A stretch of 13,329 bases of DNA from Verrucomicrobiota bacterium. GTDB taxonomy: Bacteria > Verrucomicrobiota > Verrucomicrobiia > Limisphaerales > UBA9464. The stretch spans positions 1 to 13,329 of the forward strand of contig JANXMD010000497.1 of assembly GCA_025354845.1 (NCBI GenBank), read 5' to 3'. The notes under the pieces are model-generated. The model saw only the letters and a list, made by a program, of their open reading frames with translations, was not told the origin of the DNA and searched no databases. Within the stretch, counting starts at the first letter, position 1. Each line of letters begins with the position of its first letter. Positions 7,507 through 13,329 of this stretch are shown here, one piece after another. The translations under genes and the position numbers were made by a program.

Positions 7507-8583
7507 CTAGGCGGCGCGAGAAGGGGTTGCGTTGGATTCCTGTCGTCGCCGCAACTGGCCGCAGGCGGCGTCGATGTCTTTGCCGCGTGATCGGCGAAAA
7601 TGGGCCACCACGCCGTGATCGCGCAGAACGGCGGCGAACCCCTCGGAGGCTTCGTCGTTCGACGGCAGGTACTCCTGTCCTCGGAGGCTGGTGCCGGTGC
7701 TGTTATAGCGCAGCAGATTCACGTGAATTCGCCGGGAGCCGACAAGCTTCGCGAGTTGATGTGCCTGTCCCGGCGCATCGTTCACTCCGGCCAAAAGGCA
7801 GTACTGGATCGTCACCGGACGCGGACGGCGCGCCTGGAATCGATCCACAGCTGCCATCACGTCGCCGATGGGATAGCGGGTTCCCACGGGAATCAGTCCC
7901 GCCCGGGTGGCGTCGTCCGAGGCGTGCAACGAAACCGCCAGATTTACGTTCAGGGTTGACGCCGACAAGGCGTCGATGCCTGGCACGATACCCACCGTCG
8001 ACACGGTGACCTGCCGCGCACCGATGCCGCCCAGGCGGTTGTTGGCGATGCGTTCCGCCGCCGCGATCACCGCGGGGAGATTGAGCATCGGTTCGCCCAT
8101 TCCCATGAACACGATTGTCTGCAACGTCCGACCCACCGCGGTGGCTTCGCGGCGCAGGGCGATGAATTGCTCCAAGATCTCCCCGGCGGTGAGATGGCGT
8201 TGGAAGCCGGACTTGGTCGTGGCGCAGAAGTCGCAACCCATGGCGCAGCCCACCTGCGAGGACAGGCAGCCGGCGGCCCGATCGGCTCGGAAATCGGGCA
8301 TCAACACCGTTTCCACGGTCGCCCCGTCGGCGAGTCTCAGCAGCAGCTTGGTGGTGCCGTCGTTGGCCACCTGACGCATCACCACCGAGGCTGAGCTTCG
8401 CAGAACCGTTGCCTCCAGGCGTTGGAGCAACTTCGCGGGCACACGTCGCGACTCAGAGCCCTCAAGTCCATTGCCCGCGAGAAGGTCGCGCAGCAAGGGA
8501 ATCGCGTGAGTCGGTTTGAATCCCCAGGACGTGAACAACTCCCCGAGTTCAGCGGGAGCGTAGTCGGGGAGGGCGGAAGGCAT
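7507..8583 (-). CDS. rlmN: Dual-specificity RNA methyltransferase RlmN
   Basis: Radical-SAM enzyme that methylates C2 of an adenosine in 23S rRNA (A2503 in E. coli) and of A37 in some tRNAs, acting in the cytosol. The 358 residues carry the [4Fe-4S] motif CAMGCDFC (Cys113, Cys117, Cys120), the SAM-binding GMGEPMLN (161-168), the methyl-carrying Cys341 in DIDAACGQL and the second catalytic Cys106 in GCLSSQVGC, with Glu91 in VETVLMP matching the conserved catalytic-site Glu. DIDAACGQL matches the E. coli RlmN ending and favours RlmN over Cfr (A2503 C8 methylation, antibiotic resistance), though the two families are close. The frame is open to 9009, but the start at 8583 (MPSALPDYAP) gives normal length and avoids overlapping the SDR gene on the same strand. 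The spacer upstream is largely a heptamer repeat. Confidence 0.92.
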   Translation of the reverse strand: MPSALPDYAPAELGELFTSWGFKPTHAIPLLRDLLAGNGLEGSESRRVPAKLLQRLEATVLRSSASVVMRQVANDGTTKLLLRLADGATVETVLMPDFRADRAAGCLSSQVGCAMGCDFCATTKSGFQRHLTAGEILEQFIALRREATAVGRTLQTIVFMGMGEPMLNLPAVIAAAERIANNRLGGIGARQVTVSTVGIVPGIDALSASTLNVNLAVSLHASDDATRAGLIPVGTRYPIGDVMAAVDRFQARRPRPVTIQYCLLAGVNDAPGQAHQLAKLVGSRRIHVNLLRYNSTGTSLRGQEYLPSNDEASEGFAAVLRDHGVVAHFRRSRGKDIDAACGQLRRRQESNATPSRAA

Positions 8584-8592
8584 CAAAAGACG

Positions 8593-8627
8593 AGTCCAAG
8601 GTCTAAAGTCGAAAGTCCAAAGTCGAT
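8593..8627. repeat. Degenerate heptamer tandem repeat (AGTCCAA-type, 5 units)
   Basis: Five consecutive 7-nt units on the plus strand: AGTCCAA, GGTCTAA, AGTCGAA, AGTCCAA, AGTCGAT. On the minus (transcribed) strand this reads as GACTTTGGACTTTCGACTTT and onward. It fills 35 of the 50 nt between the SDR stop and the rlmN start. If translated it would give Trp-Thr-Phe-Asp-Phe-Arg-Pro-Trp-Thr, a low-complexity string matching no RlmN domain, which supports placing the rlmN start at 8583. From memory, similar GACTTTGGACTTT-type heptads recur in intergenic spacers of verrucomicrobial genomes; this was not checked. Confidence 0.75.
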
Positions 8628-8633
8628 GGGCAC

Positions 8634-9389
8634 CTACCAGGGCAGGGGGCGGCCGTCGCGGAAGAAGCCGCCGGTTGGGCCATCGTCCGGAAGCAACGCG
8701 CCCCAGACGATGCAACGGGCTCCGTCGGGTACCGGGCGGGCGCCGAACTTTTCGAGGCCCGGATGCGAAGCCACAAAGCCCGGACAGATGACGTTCACCA
8801 GAATTCGCCGTGGCTTCAGTTCGCGGGCCAGCTTGATGGTGAGTGCGTGCAGCGCCGCCTTCGAGATGGCGTAGCTGGCCACGCCTTGCGGATGCGCGTC
8901 GAGTCCCAGTACCGGATCCCCAAAGCTGCCCGCCGCACTTCCCACGTTCACGATGCGTGGATGCGCACTTTTTTCCAGGAGGGGTACGAAGGCCTGGGTC
9001 ATCCGCCAAGCGCCAAAGAGGTTCAATTCCAATGCATCATGCGCGTAGGTGAGGTCCGACGAAATGGCCTCCGCCCCGGCGTCGTAGTAGCTGCCGGCAT
9101 TGTTGATCAGAATGTCCAGGTGTCCGTACGTCGTCGCCACCTGATCCCGCAGCGAGGCGATGCTGGCGTCGTCCGTGACATCCAGAGCCCTGGCAACCAC
9201 GTCGAGCCCTTCGTCGCGTAGAGCCCGGGCGTGTTCCTCAGCGGCGGCGAGATGACGAGCCGTCAGCAAAACGTGAAAGCCGGCTTGCCCGAGCTGGCGG
9301 GCGATTTCGCGGCCCAATCCGGTCTCTCGGGACGCCCCAGTGACGAGGGCGATTCGAGGTCCGCCGGCGGGAAGAGGGGGGAGGTTCAT
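8634..9389 (-). CDS. Short-chain dehydrogenase/reductase (SDR) family oxidoreductase
   Basis: A 251-residue classical SDR, a soluble Rossmann-fold NAD(P)H-dependent oxidoreductase. The cofactor-binding glycine motif is TGASRETGLG (17-26), with Arg45 after the second strand (LLTARH) favouring NADP(H). NNAG is at 96-99, and the catalytic set is Ser151 (NVGSAAG), Tyr173 and Lys177 (YAISK), with Asn123 in ELNLFGA. CPGFV (202-206) is the usual substrate-loop entry, and the ending with DDGPTG-GFFRDGRPLPW is typical of carbonyl-reductase-like SDRs. The substrate cannot be told from sequence. The start at 9389 (MNLPPLPAGGPRIALVTGAS) puts the first beta-strand at a normal distance; the frame is open to 9506 but the added residues look non-coding. 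No strong ribosome site is seen. It lies 50 nt upstream of rlmN, probably in one transcript. Confidence 0.88.
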   Translation of the reverse strand: MNLPPLPAGGPRIALVTGASRETGLGREIARQLGQAGFHVLLTARHLAAAEEHARALRDEGLDVVARALDVTDDASIASLRDQVATTYGHLDILINNAGSYYDAGAEAISSDLTYAHDALELNLFGAWRMTQAFVPLLEKSAHPRIVNVGSAAGSFGDPVLGLDAHPQGVASYAISKAALHALTIKLARELKPRRILVNVICPGFVASHPGLEKFGARPVPDGARCIVWGALLPDDGPTGGFFRDGRPLPW

Positions 9390-9565
9390 GGGATTTGATT
9401 CAGATTCGCCGGTGACTTGGGTCGTGATGCCGAGAAGTCTGCCGGGGTGACATGCGAAGGCGATCGGAATCTTAGGCCCATGGAGGTGGCGTTTCCGGAT
9501 CCTCACGGACCGGGTGCGGAAATGGATTTCGTGTCACGCGACGCACCTCCTCGGGAACTGTTTGG

Positions 9566-11089
9566 ATGACGATGACCACTCCCATTGAATCCTCCCAGGC
9601 CTCGGATCGGCAGTTGGTGCAGCGGCACCTCGCCGGCGAACCCGCGGCTTTCCGACAAATCGTAGAACGGTATCAGGGCATGGTTTGTGCGCTGGCGGTG
9701 AGTGGCTGCGGGGATGTGGCCCGCAGTGAGGATCTGGCGCAGGAGGTGTTTGTGACGGCTTGGCGCGGACTTCCGAAGCTTGGCGATCCCGGGAAGCTGA
9801 GGGCCTGGTTGGGTGGCATCACGCGAAACCTGATCCTCCGATCGTTTCGGCAGGCACGCTCCACGCCGACGCACGCGGCCGAACCGTTGTCTCCGGAGAT
9901 TCCCGACGGCTCGTCGGATCCGTCCACCCAGGCGGTCTCCGCGGACGAGGTGGCGCTGCTCTGGTCGGTCGTGATGGGTATTCCCCAAGTGTATCGGGAG
10001 CCGCTGATCCTCTTCTATCGCGAACACCAGTCGGTCGCCGCGGTCGCCGCCACTCTCGAGCTTTCCGAGGAAGCGGTCCGTCAACGGCTTCTAAGAGGCC
10101 GCGCGATGCTCAGTGAGCGCATCGCGAATCGGGTGGAGTCGGCCCTCGAACGAAGCGCGCCCCAGGCGTCCTTTGTGGGCGCGGTTCTTCTCGCATTACC
10201 CCATCCGGCGATTCCCACGCTCGCTGCGGGTTCGATGGGTGGTGGGGCCATGGTGAAGGGTGGAATTGGGGTAAAGCTGCTCACCGCCTTTGCAGCGCTT
10301 CCGGCGCTCGTTACCGGATTGACCGACTATCTGAGATTTCGTGCCGAGCTTGAATCAACCGGGCCGGCGGATCGCTCCCGGGTCATCCGGCGTCATGTGA
10401 TCCCGCTGATGGGGAACGCGTTCGCCGCGGTGCTCATCGGCTTGCTGATCGGGCTGGGAGCCGCCGGCGGTGGAAACGGGGTTGGCTTTGGAATCGGGGT
10501 CGCGTGCTTGGTGGCTGGAATGGCCGTTTATCAGCGCCGGAAGGGGTGTCCTCAGGTCGGTGCCGCTGGATTCGAGTATCGAAGCCGGGGCGGATTTATG
10601 GGAATGCCCTGGGTGCACGTGCGCGCCGGCGGGGCGCCGGGTTGGGCGGTGGCACGCGGTTGGATTGCCATCAGCGACGGGGTGGCGATCGGTGGGTGTT
10701 TTGCCGGAGCGCCCTTGGCAATAGCGCCGTTGAGCGTGGGCAATGTGGCCGTTGGCGGGTTCGTACTCGGCGGGATTGTGGCGGGAATAGGCGCCCTCGG
10801 CGGCGTGGCGCTCGGTTGGTGGGCGGCCGGCGGTGTGGCCCTGGCTGGAAAGGCGGCCTGGGGCGCGCTGGCAATGGCTCCGGATTTCGCCGTGGGCAAC
10901 CTCGCCCTGGCAACGCACGCCAACAACTCCGCCGCACGCGCCTACCTGGCAGGTCATGAGTTCTTCATCCTGGCGCGTTCCGCCTGGCGCATTGCCCTCT
11001 GGGGGATGTTCACCGCATGGATTCCCGCGCTGGGTCTCATCAGTTGGCGGCTGTGGCGCTCGCGCGGAGCTTCCAGCGCCGCCCGATAA
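9566..11089 (+). CDS. ECF-type sigma-70 factor with C-terminal membrane and Gly/Ala-repeat extension
   Basis: The N-terminal ~190 residues form an ECF sigma factor: region 2 (about 14-95, with DLAQEVFVTAW and LRAWLGGITRNLI) and region 4 (about 130-188, with PQVYREPLILFYREHQSVAAVAATLELSEEAVRQRLLRGR read in pieces as a helix-turn-helix). These should bind core polymerase and the promoter. A ~310-residue extension follows: an Ala/Gly-rich stretch, two probable membrane helices (about 278-300 and 305-323), a region of short G-x-x-A-x-G-like repeats (about 364-448, for example ISDGVAIGG, VGNVAVGG, LGGVALGW), the segment LALATHANNSAARAYLAGHEFF, and a last membrane helix (about 473-495). The layout suggests a sigma factor anchored in the membrane or controlled by its own tail. 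From memory, related sigma factors with Ala/Gly-rich tails occur in Acidobacteria and Verrucomicrobia; their function is unclear. A start at 9572 is equally possible. Confidence 0.85.
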   Translation: MTMTTPIESSQASDRQLVQRHLAGEPAAFRQIVERYQGMVCALAVSGCGDVARSEDLAQEVFVTAWRGLPKLGDPGKLRAWLGGITRNLILRSFRQARSTPTHAAEPLSPEIPDGSSDPSTQAVSADEVALLWSVVMGIPQVYREPLILFYREHQSVAAVAATLELSEEAVRQRLLRGRAMLSERIANRVESALERSAPQASFVGAVLLALPHPAIPTLAAGSMGGGAMVKGGIGVKLLTAFAALPALVTGLTDYLRFRAELESTGPADRSRVIRRHVIPLMGNAFAAVLIGLLIGLGAAGGGNGVGFGIGVACLVAGMAVYQRRKGCPQVGAAGFEYRSRGGFMGMPWVHVRAGGAPGWAVARGWIAISDGVAIGGCFAGAPLAIAPLSVGNVAVGGFVLGGIVAGIGALGGVALGWWAAGGVALAGKAAWGALAMAPDFAVGNLALATHANNSAARAYLAGHEFFILARSAWRIALWGMFTAWIPALGLISWRLWRSRGASSAAR

Positions 11090-11287
11090 CGACGGGAGAA
11101 CGAAGGGAGTGGGCGGTGCCGGGGTGGCGCCCTGACTGTCGGGTTCGCGAACGTGAAACGCTGTTCCGAATGCCAACCGACTTACCGGGGCAATTTTCAA
11201 GACATCAGGGAGTCTCAGGCGCGATCGGTTGAGTTTATTTTCTTTGAACCTTTCGGAAGGGTTGAGGCACTTGACTTCCGAAGACCG

Positions 11288-11887
11288 ATGAACAGGCCTC
11301 CCGTCAACGATCCGGGCAGTGAAGTTGGAGCGTCCCTTGCACTCCAGCGACTGGAGGAGTCCGTTTGGGTCGTTCAAGCGCAGTCGGGGGATCGGGAAGC
11401 GTTTGCCCACTTAATGACGCGCCACGAACGCCAGGTGTTCTATTACCTGCGCCGATTCATCGATTCTCCGGAAGAAGCCCTGGATGCCAATCAAGAGCTT
11501 TGGGTTGAGGTGTTTCGCGGGCTTCCCGGGCTTCGGGCGCCGGCCGCTTTTCGGGTCTGGTTGTATCGCCTCGCTCACGGCCGGGTGGTGCGATTCTTCC
11601 GGCGAGCTTCGGCGGTCGATGCGTTTACTGAGCCCCTGGGAGACGCTCACGCGGAATTGCCGGAAGAACCGGGAACTCCCGTGGATGCCGAGGCTGTGCA
11701 TCGATCCCTCGGTCAACTTCCGCTGATTCTGCGCTCAGTGCTGACGCTCCACTACCTTCGGGACCTCAGCCTGGAAGAGATTGCGGAGGCGACCGGCGTG
11801 CCGTTGGGAACGGTCAAGTCGCGCCTGCATCACGCTCGAAATGCCCTGCGAAAACAGATGGAAAGGAATGCCGATGAAATCTCCTGA
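11288..11887 (+). CDS. ECF-type RNA polymerase sigma factor
   Basis: A compact 199-residue ECF sigma factor. Region 2 spans about 28-105: REAFAHLMTRHERQVFYYLRR, then EALDANQELWVEVFRGL for core binding, then FRVWLYRLAHGRVVRFFRR around the -10-binding helices. Region 4 spans about 136-190: LGQLPLILRSVLTLHYLRDLS, then LEEIAEATGVPLGTVKSRLHHAR, a standard helix-turn-helix for the -35 element. The start at 11288 gives normal length; the frame is open to 11153 but the added 45 residues have no sigma homology. Its last 14 nt overlap the start of the next gene, a membrane protein, the usual arrangement of ECF sigma and anti-sigma pairs. I therefore infer it is controlled by that partner. No autoregulatory promoter with a recognisable ECF -35 (GGAAC-like) was found in the 198-nt gap upstream. 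Confidence 0.9.
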   Translation: MNRPPVNDPGSEVGASLALQRLEESVWVVQAQSGDREAFAHLMTRHERQVFYYLRRFIDSPEEALDANQELWVEVFRGLPGLRAPAAFRVWLYRLAHGRVVRFFRRASAVDAFTEPLGDAHAELPEEPGTPVDAEAVHRSLGQLPLILRSVLTLHYLRDLSLEEIAEATGVPLGTVKSRLHHARNALRKQMERNADEIS

Positions 11888-13052
11888 CGAGTCCGAAGCG
11901 CTGGTGAACGCGTTGCTCCAGCAGGAGCCGATGCTGGAATCCGAGGCCTTTGAAGCCCAACAAAGGCGGGTCCGGGAGCGTCTGGATCGAGCCGTTCACC
12001 GCGAACGGATCGCCCGCCGAATCACGCTGAGTATCGGGACGATTGGATGTTTCGGCATTGTGGCGCTGCTTGGCGCAGGGGAAGGGATAGTTGGGGATGC
12101 CAATGACTGGCCCGATACTCTCAAGATGGCGGGAGCCGTGACCTTGCTGACCCTGCCGATCTTGGTGGTCAGTCTGGTGGTACTTTATTTCTTTCGGCCA
12201 CGCCGGGAACTGCGCAAGTCGCGCGATGAAGCGCAGCGTCGGGTGCTGCGGGATCTGCAACATCAGATCAACGAACTCAAGCGTCAGATGCCTTCCAATC
12301 GAAATCGAGGCCACGATCAACGGGGCTTCACGTTGATGGAGTTGATGGGGGTAATCGCCATTCTCGCCTTTCTCGCCGGATTGCTGCTGCCATCCCTCGC
12401 TCGGGCGCGTGAGAAGAGTCTCACGACGCTGTGTCGCGGAAACCTTGGCCAGCTAGGCAAGGCCCTCTCGCTGTACACGGCTGAGTTTCGAGCCTATCCG
12501 GGAACGCGAGCTTGCCCGATTCCGCCCGGAAATGCGGCGCTGCCCCAATTTACAGGGACTAATTTGGACTGGGTGGTTTGGGATCGACGCCTAGCACCTT
12601 ACTTTGCGAACCGGGAGGCGATCCTTCGGTGTCCGGTTCATCACCCCACCGTTTTTCCCGGAAACGCGTTCACCAACTACAGCTACGGCTACAACGCTTA
12701 TGGAGGCGGCAAAGGTGCGACTCCCTCGAATCTAGGGCTGGGTCGGGTGGAACTGCCGGAACGTCCCGATGTTCCGAGTCGGATGTTGGAAGTGGCGGAG
12801 AGCTCCGTTCGGGCGCCGTCGGACATGCTAGCCCTGGCGGATGTGGATGATTTGGGTGGCTACACCAGCACGGCAGTTGTGGCGCCGAGTGAACCGTTGG
12901 CTCTACCTGCGAAGCGGCATGCGGCTGGGGCGAATGCTATCTTCTGTGACGGTCACGCGGAGTTCGGGCGACAATCCCAATGGATCAAACTCAATGGGCT
13001 GATCCGGCAACGCTGGAACAACGACCATCAACCCCATCCCGAAATGTGGTGA
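11874..13052 (+). CDS. Putative sigma-partner membrane protein fused in frame to an H-X9-DG pseudopilin-like domain
   Basis: One uninterrupted 392-residue frame with two unlike halves. Residues 1-138: an acidic then charged cytoplasmic segment, two probable membrane helices (about 50-74 and 83-107), then a charged, probably coiled-coil stretch (FRPRRELRKSRDEAQRRVLR to LKRQ). Size, topology and overlap with the sigma gene fit an ECF anti-sigma or membrane partner, but no known anti-sigma motif (such as HxxxCxxC) is present. Residues 139-392: a full pseudopilin-like protein with the prepilin motif RG-FTLMEL (cleavage after Gly151, Glu at +5), a hydrophobic helix (to about 173), an ILRCP motif, and H-X9-DG (His349, Asp359-Gly360), as in verrucomicrobial and planctomycetal type II secretion-like pseudopilins. 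Met139 (12288) is a natural prepilin start with a 13-residue leader, but no Shine-Dalgarno precedes it. Fusion or two products from one frame are both possible. The start at 11874 overlaps the sigma gene by 14 nt. Confidence 0.78.
   Translation: MKSPDESEALVNALLQQEPMLESEAFEAQQRRVRERLDRAVHRERIARRITLSIGTIGCFGIVALLGAGEGIVGDANDWPDTLKMAGAVTLLTLPILVVSLVVLYFFRPRRELRKSRDEAQRRVLRDLQHQINELKRQMPSNRNRGHDQRGFTLMELMGVIAILAFLAGLLLPSLARAREKSLTTLCRGNLGQLGKALSLYTAEFRAYPGTRACPIPPGNAALPQFTGTNLDWVVWDRRLAPYFANREAILRCPVHHPTVFPGNAFTNYSYGYNAYGGGKGATPSNLGLGRVELPERPDVPSRMLEVAESSVRAPSDMLALADVDDLGGYTSTAVVAPSEPLALPAKRHAAGANAIFCDGHAEFGRQSQWIKLNGLIRQRWNNDHQPHPEMW
12288..13052 (+). other. Pseudopilin-like domain with possible internal start
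   Basis: Marks the second half of the preceding frame, which could be made separately as a 254-residue prepilin from ATG 12288. Its leader MPSNRNRGHDQRG is short and positively charged, as in type IV-like prepilins processed by a prepilin peptidase, and Phe would be residue 1 of the mature protein. A 6-bp hairpin (GATCTG-CAACAT-CAGATC, 12252-12269) ends 18 nt before this ATG. No purine-rich ribosome site lies between them. Pseudopilins of this type are common as stand-alone genes of about this length, which argues that the domain border is real. Confidence 0.5.
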
Positions 13053-13138
13053 CCGGTCCCGCGGATGCCGGTCCAGAGACGAGGAGTGGCGGAAGTTGGA
13101 ATCCGCATCCGGTGCAGTCAGATTGACATCAGCAAGAG

Positions 13139-13157
13139 TGATGGCAATCTGATGGCA
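13139..13157. promoter_or_regulatory. Direct repeat at the antitoxin start, possible operator
   Basis: TGATGGCA occurs at 13139-13146 and again at 13150-13157, spaced 11 bp start to start, about one helical turn. The second copy ends on the first base of the ATG. A consensus -35-like TTGACA lies at 13123-13128; 17 nt further the sequence is AATCTG, a poor -10. Ribbon-helix-helix antitoxins commonly bind short repeats at their own promoter, so these could be half-sites for autorepression. This is inference from spacing and position. Confidence 0.35.
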
Positions 13158-13329
13158 TGACACGAACCCAAATCCAGCTGCCGGACGAGGTCTATGAACG
13201 GGCGCGGAAGGTTTGCGAACGGCGTGAGATCTCGATGGCTGAGCTGGCTCGCCGCGGATTTGAATACATGTTGAGCGTGTATGACTCGGGCGCGATTGGG
13301 GCCGGTGCCTGGCAACCTCCAAAACCAAG
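13157..13329 (+). CDS. Ribbon-helix-helix antitoxin-like protein (partial, cut by window end)
   Basis: The first 57 codons of a frame still open at the window end. It begins MTRTQIQLPDEVYERARKVC, the beta-strand and first helix of a ribbon-helix-helix DNA-binding fold, continues ERREISMAELARRGFEYMLSV (second helix), then a Gly/Pro-rich linker. This matches VapB/CopG-type antitoxins: the fold binds operator DNA as a dimer and the tail after residue ~45 wraps the toxin. Such genes are usually followed directly by a PIN-domain ribonuclease toxin (VapC), which would lie just beyond the window. The ATG at 13157 is the only start that fits; the upstream ATGs at 13141 and 13152 run into stops within a few codons. 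No good ribosome site precedes it, so leaderless translation is possible. Confidence 0.75.
   Translation, partial: MTRTQIQLPDEVYERARKVCERREISMAELARRGFEYMLSVYDSGAIGAGAWQPPKP

Noticed and set aside
7507..9009. Longer RlmN frame starting at 9009
   Set aside because: It would overlap the SDR gene on the same strand by several hundred bases and translate the heptamer repeat; the family-length start is 8583.
11153..11287. N-terminal extension of the second sigma factor starting MKRCSECQPTY, resembling a zinc-ribbon opening
   Set aside because: Only one CxxC pair is present, the similarity ends after about 11 residues, and the sigma domain starts normally from ATG 11288.
10355..11410. 351-codon minus-strand frame covering the end of one sigma gene and the gap before the next
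   Set aside because: The Pro/Arg/His-rich translation is typical of antisense to Gly/Ala-rich coding sequence, and it overlaps two well-supported genes.
1..13329. CRISPR array, tRNA, rRNA, insertion sequence or prophage genes
   Set aside because: No regularly spaced repeats, tRNA-like cloverleaf, transposase or phage structural gene was recognised on either strand.

Overview
The window looks like a chromosomal segment of a GC-rich member of the Verrucomicrobiota (PVC superphylum), possibly a Pedosphaera/Limisphaerales-type lineage. Three features point there: a large secreted protein joining a beta-propeller to a C-terminal cytochrome c domain of the Pirellula/Verrucomicrobium type, a pseudopilin-like domain carrying the H-X9-DG motif, and extended ECF-type sigma factors. 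The assignment rests on gene families recognised by eye; no rRNA or other phylogenetic marker is present. High GC leaves long open frames opposite many real genes, and these were discarded.

Layout: (1) 1-503 holds no convincing gene. It has a REP-like inverted pair of small hairpins at the left edge, an unassigned stretch, and a strong terminator for htpG. (2) 504-3315, minus strand: a transglutaminase-like cysteine protease-fold protein followed by htpG (Hsp90), probably one transcript. (3) 3645-7406, plus strand: the 1011-residue secreted propeller/cytochrome protein, then a small exported VOC-fold protein. (4) 7507-9389, minus strand: an SDR oxidoreductase followed by rlmN (23S rRNA/tRNA A2 methyltransferase). 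The 50-nt spacer between them is mostly a degenerate heptamer repeat. (5) 9566-13052, plus strand: a regulatory cluster of an ECF-type sigma factor fused to a long membrane and Gly/Ala-repeat extension, a second compact ECF sigma factor, and overlapping it a membrane protein that looks like a sigma-factor partner and runs in frame into a complete pseudopilin-like domain. (6) 13157 to the end: the start of a ribbon-helix-helix antitoxin, cut by the window edge.

Most of the window is housekeeping (HtpG, RlmN, SDR) and lineage-typical secreted protein genes. The most unusual part is the sigma-factor cluster. One sigma factor appears tethered to the membrane by its own C-terminus. The other is translationally coupled (14-nt overlap) to a two-helix membrane protein with a coiled coil, whose frame continues without a stop into a prepilin N-terminal motif and an H-X9-DG protein. 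Whether that last product is a true fusion or two proteins from one frame through an internal start is the main open question.
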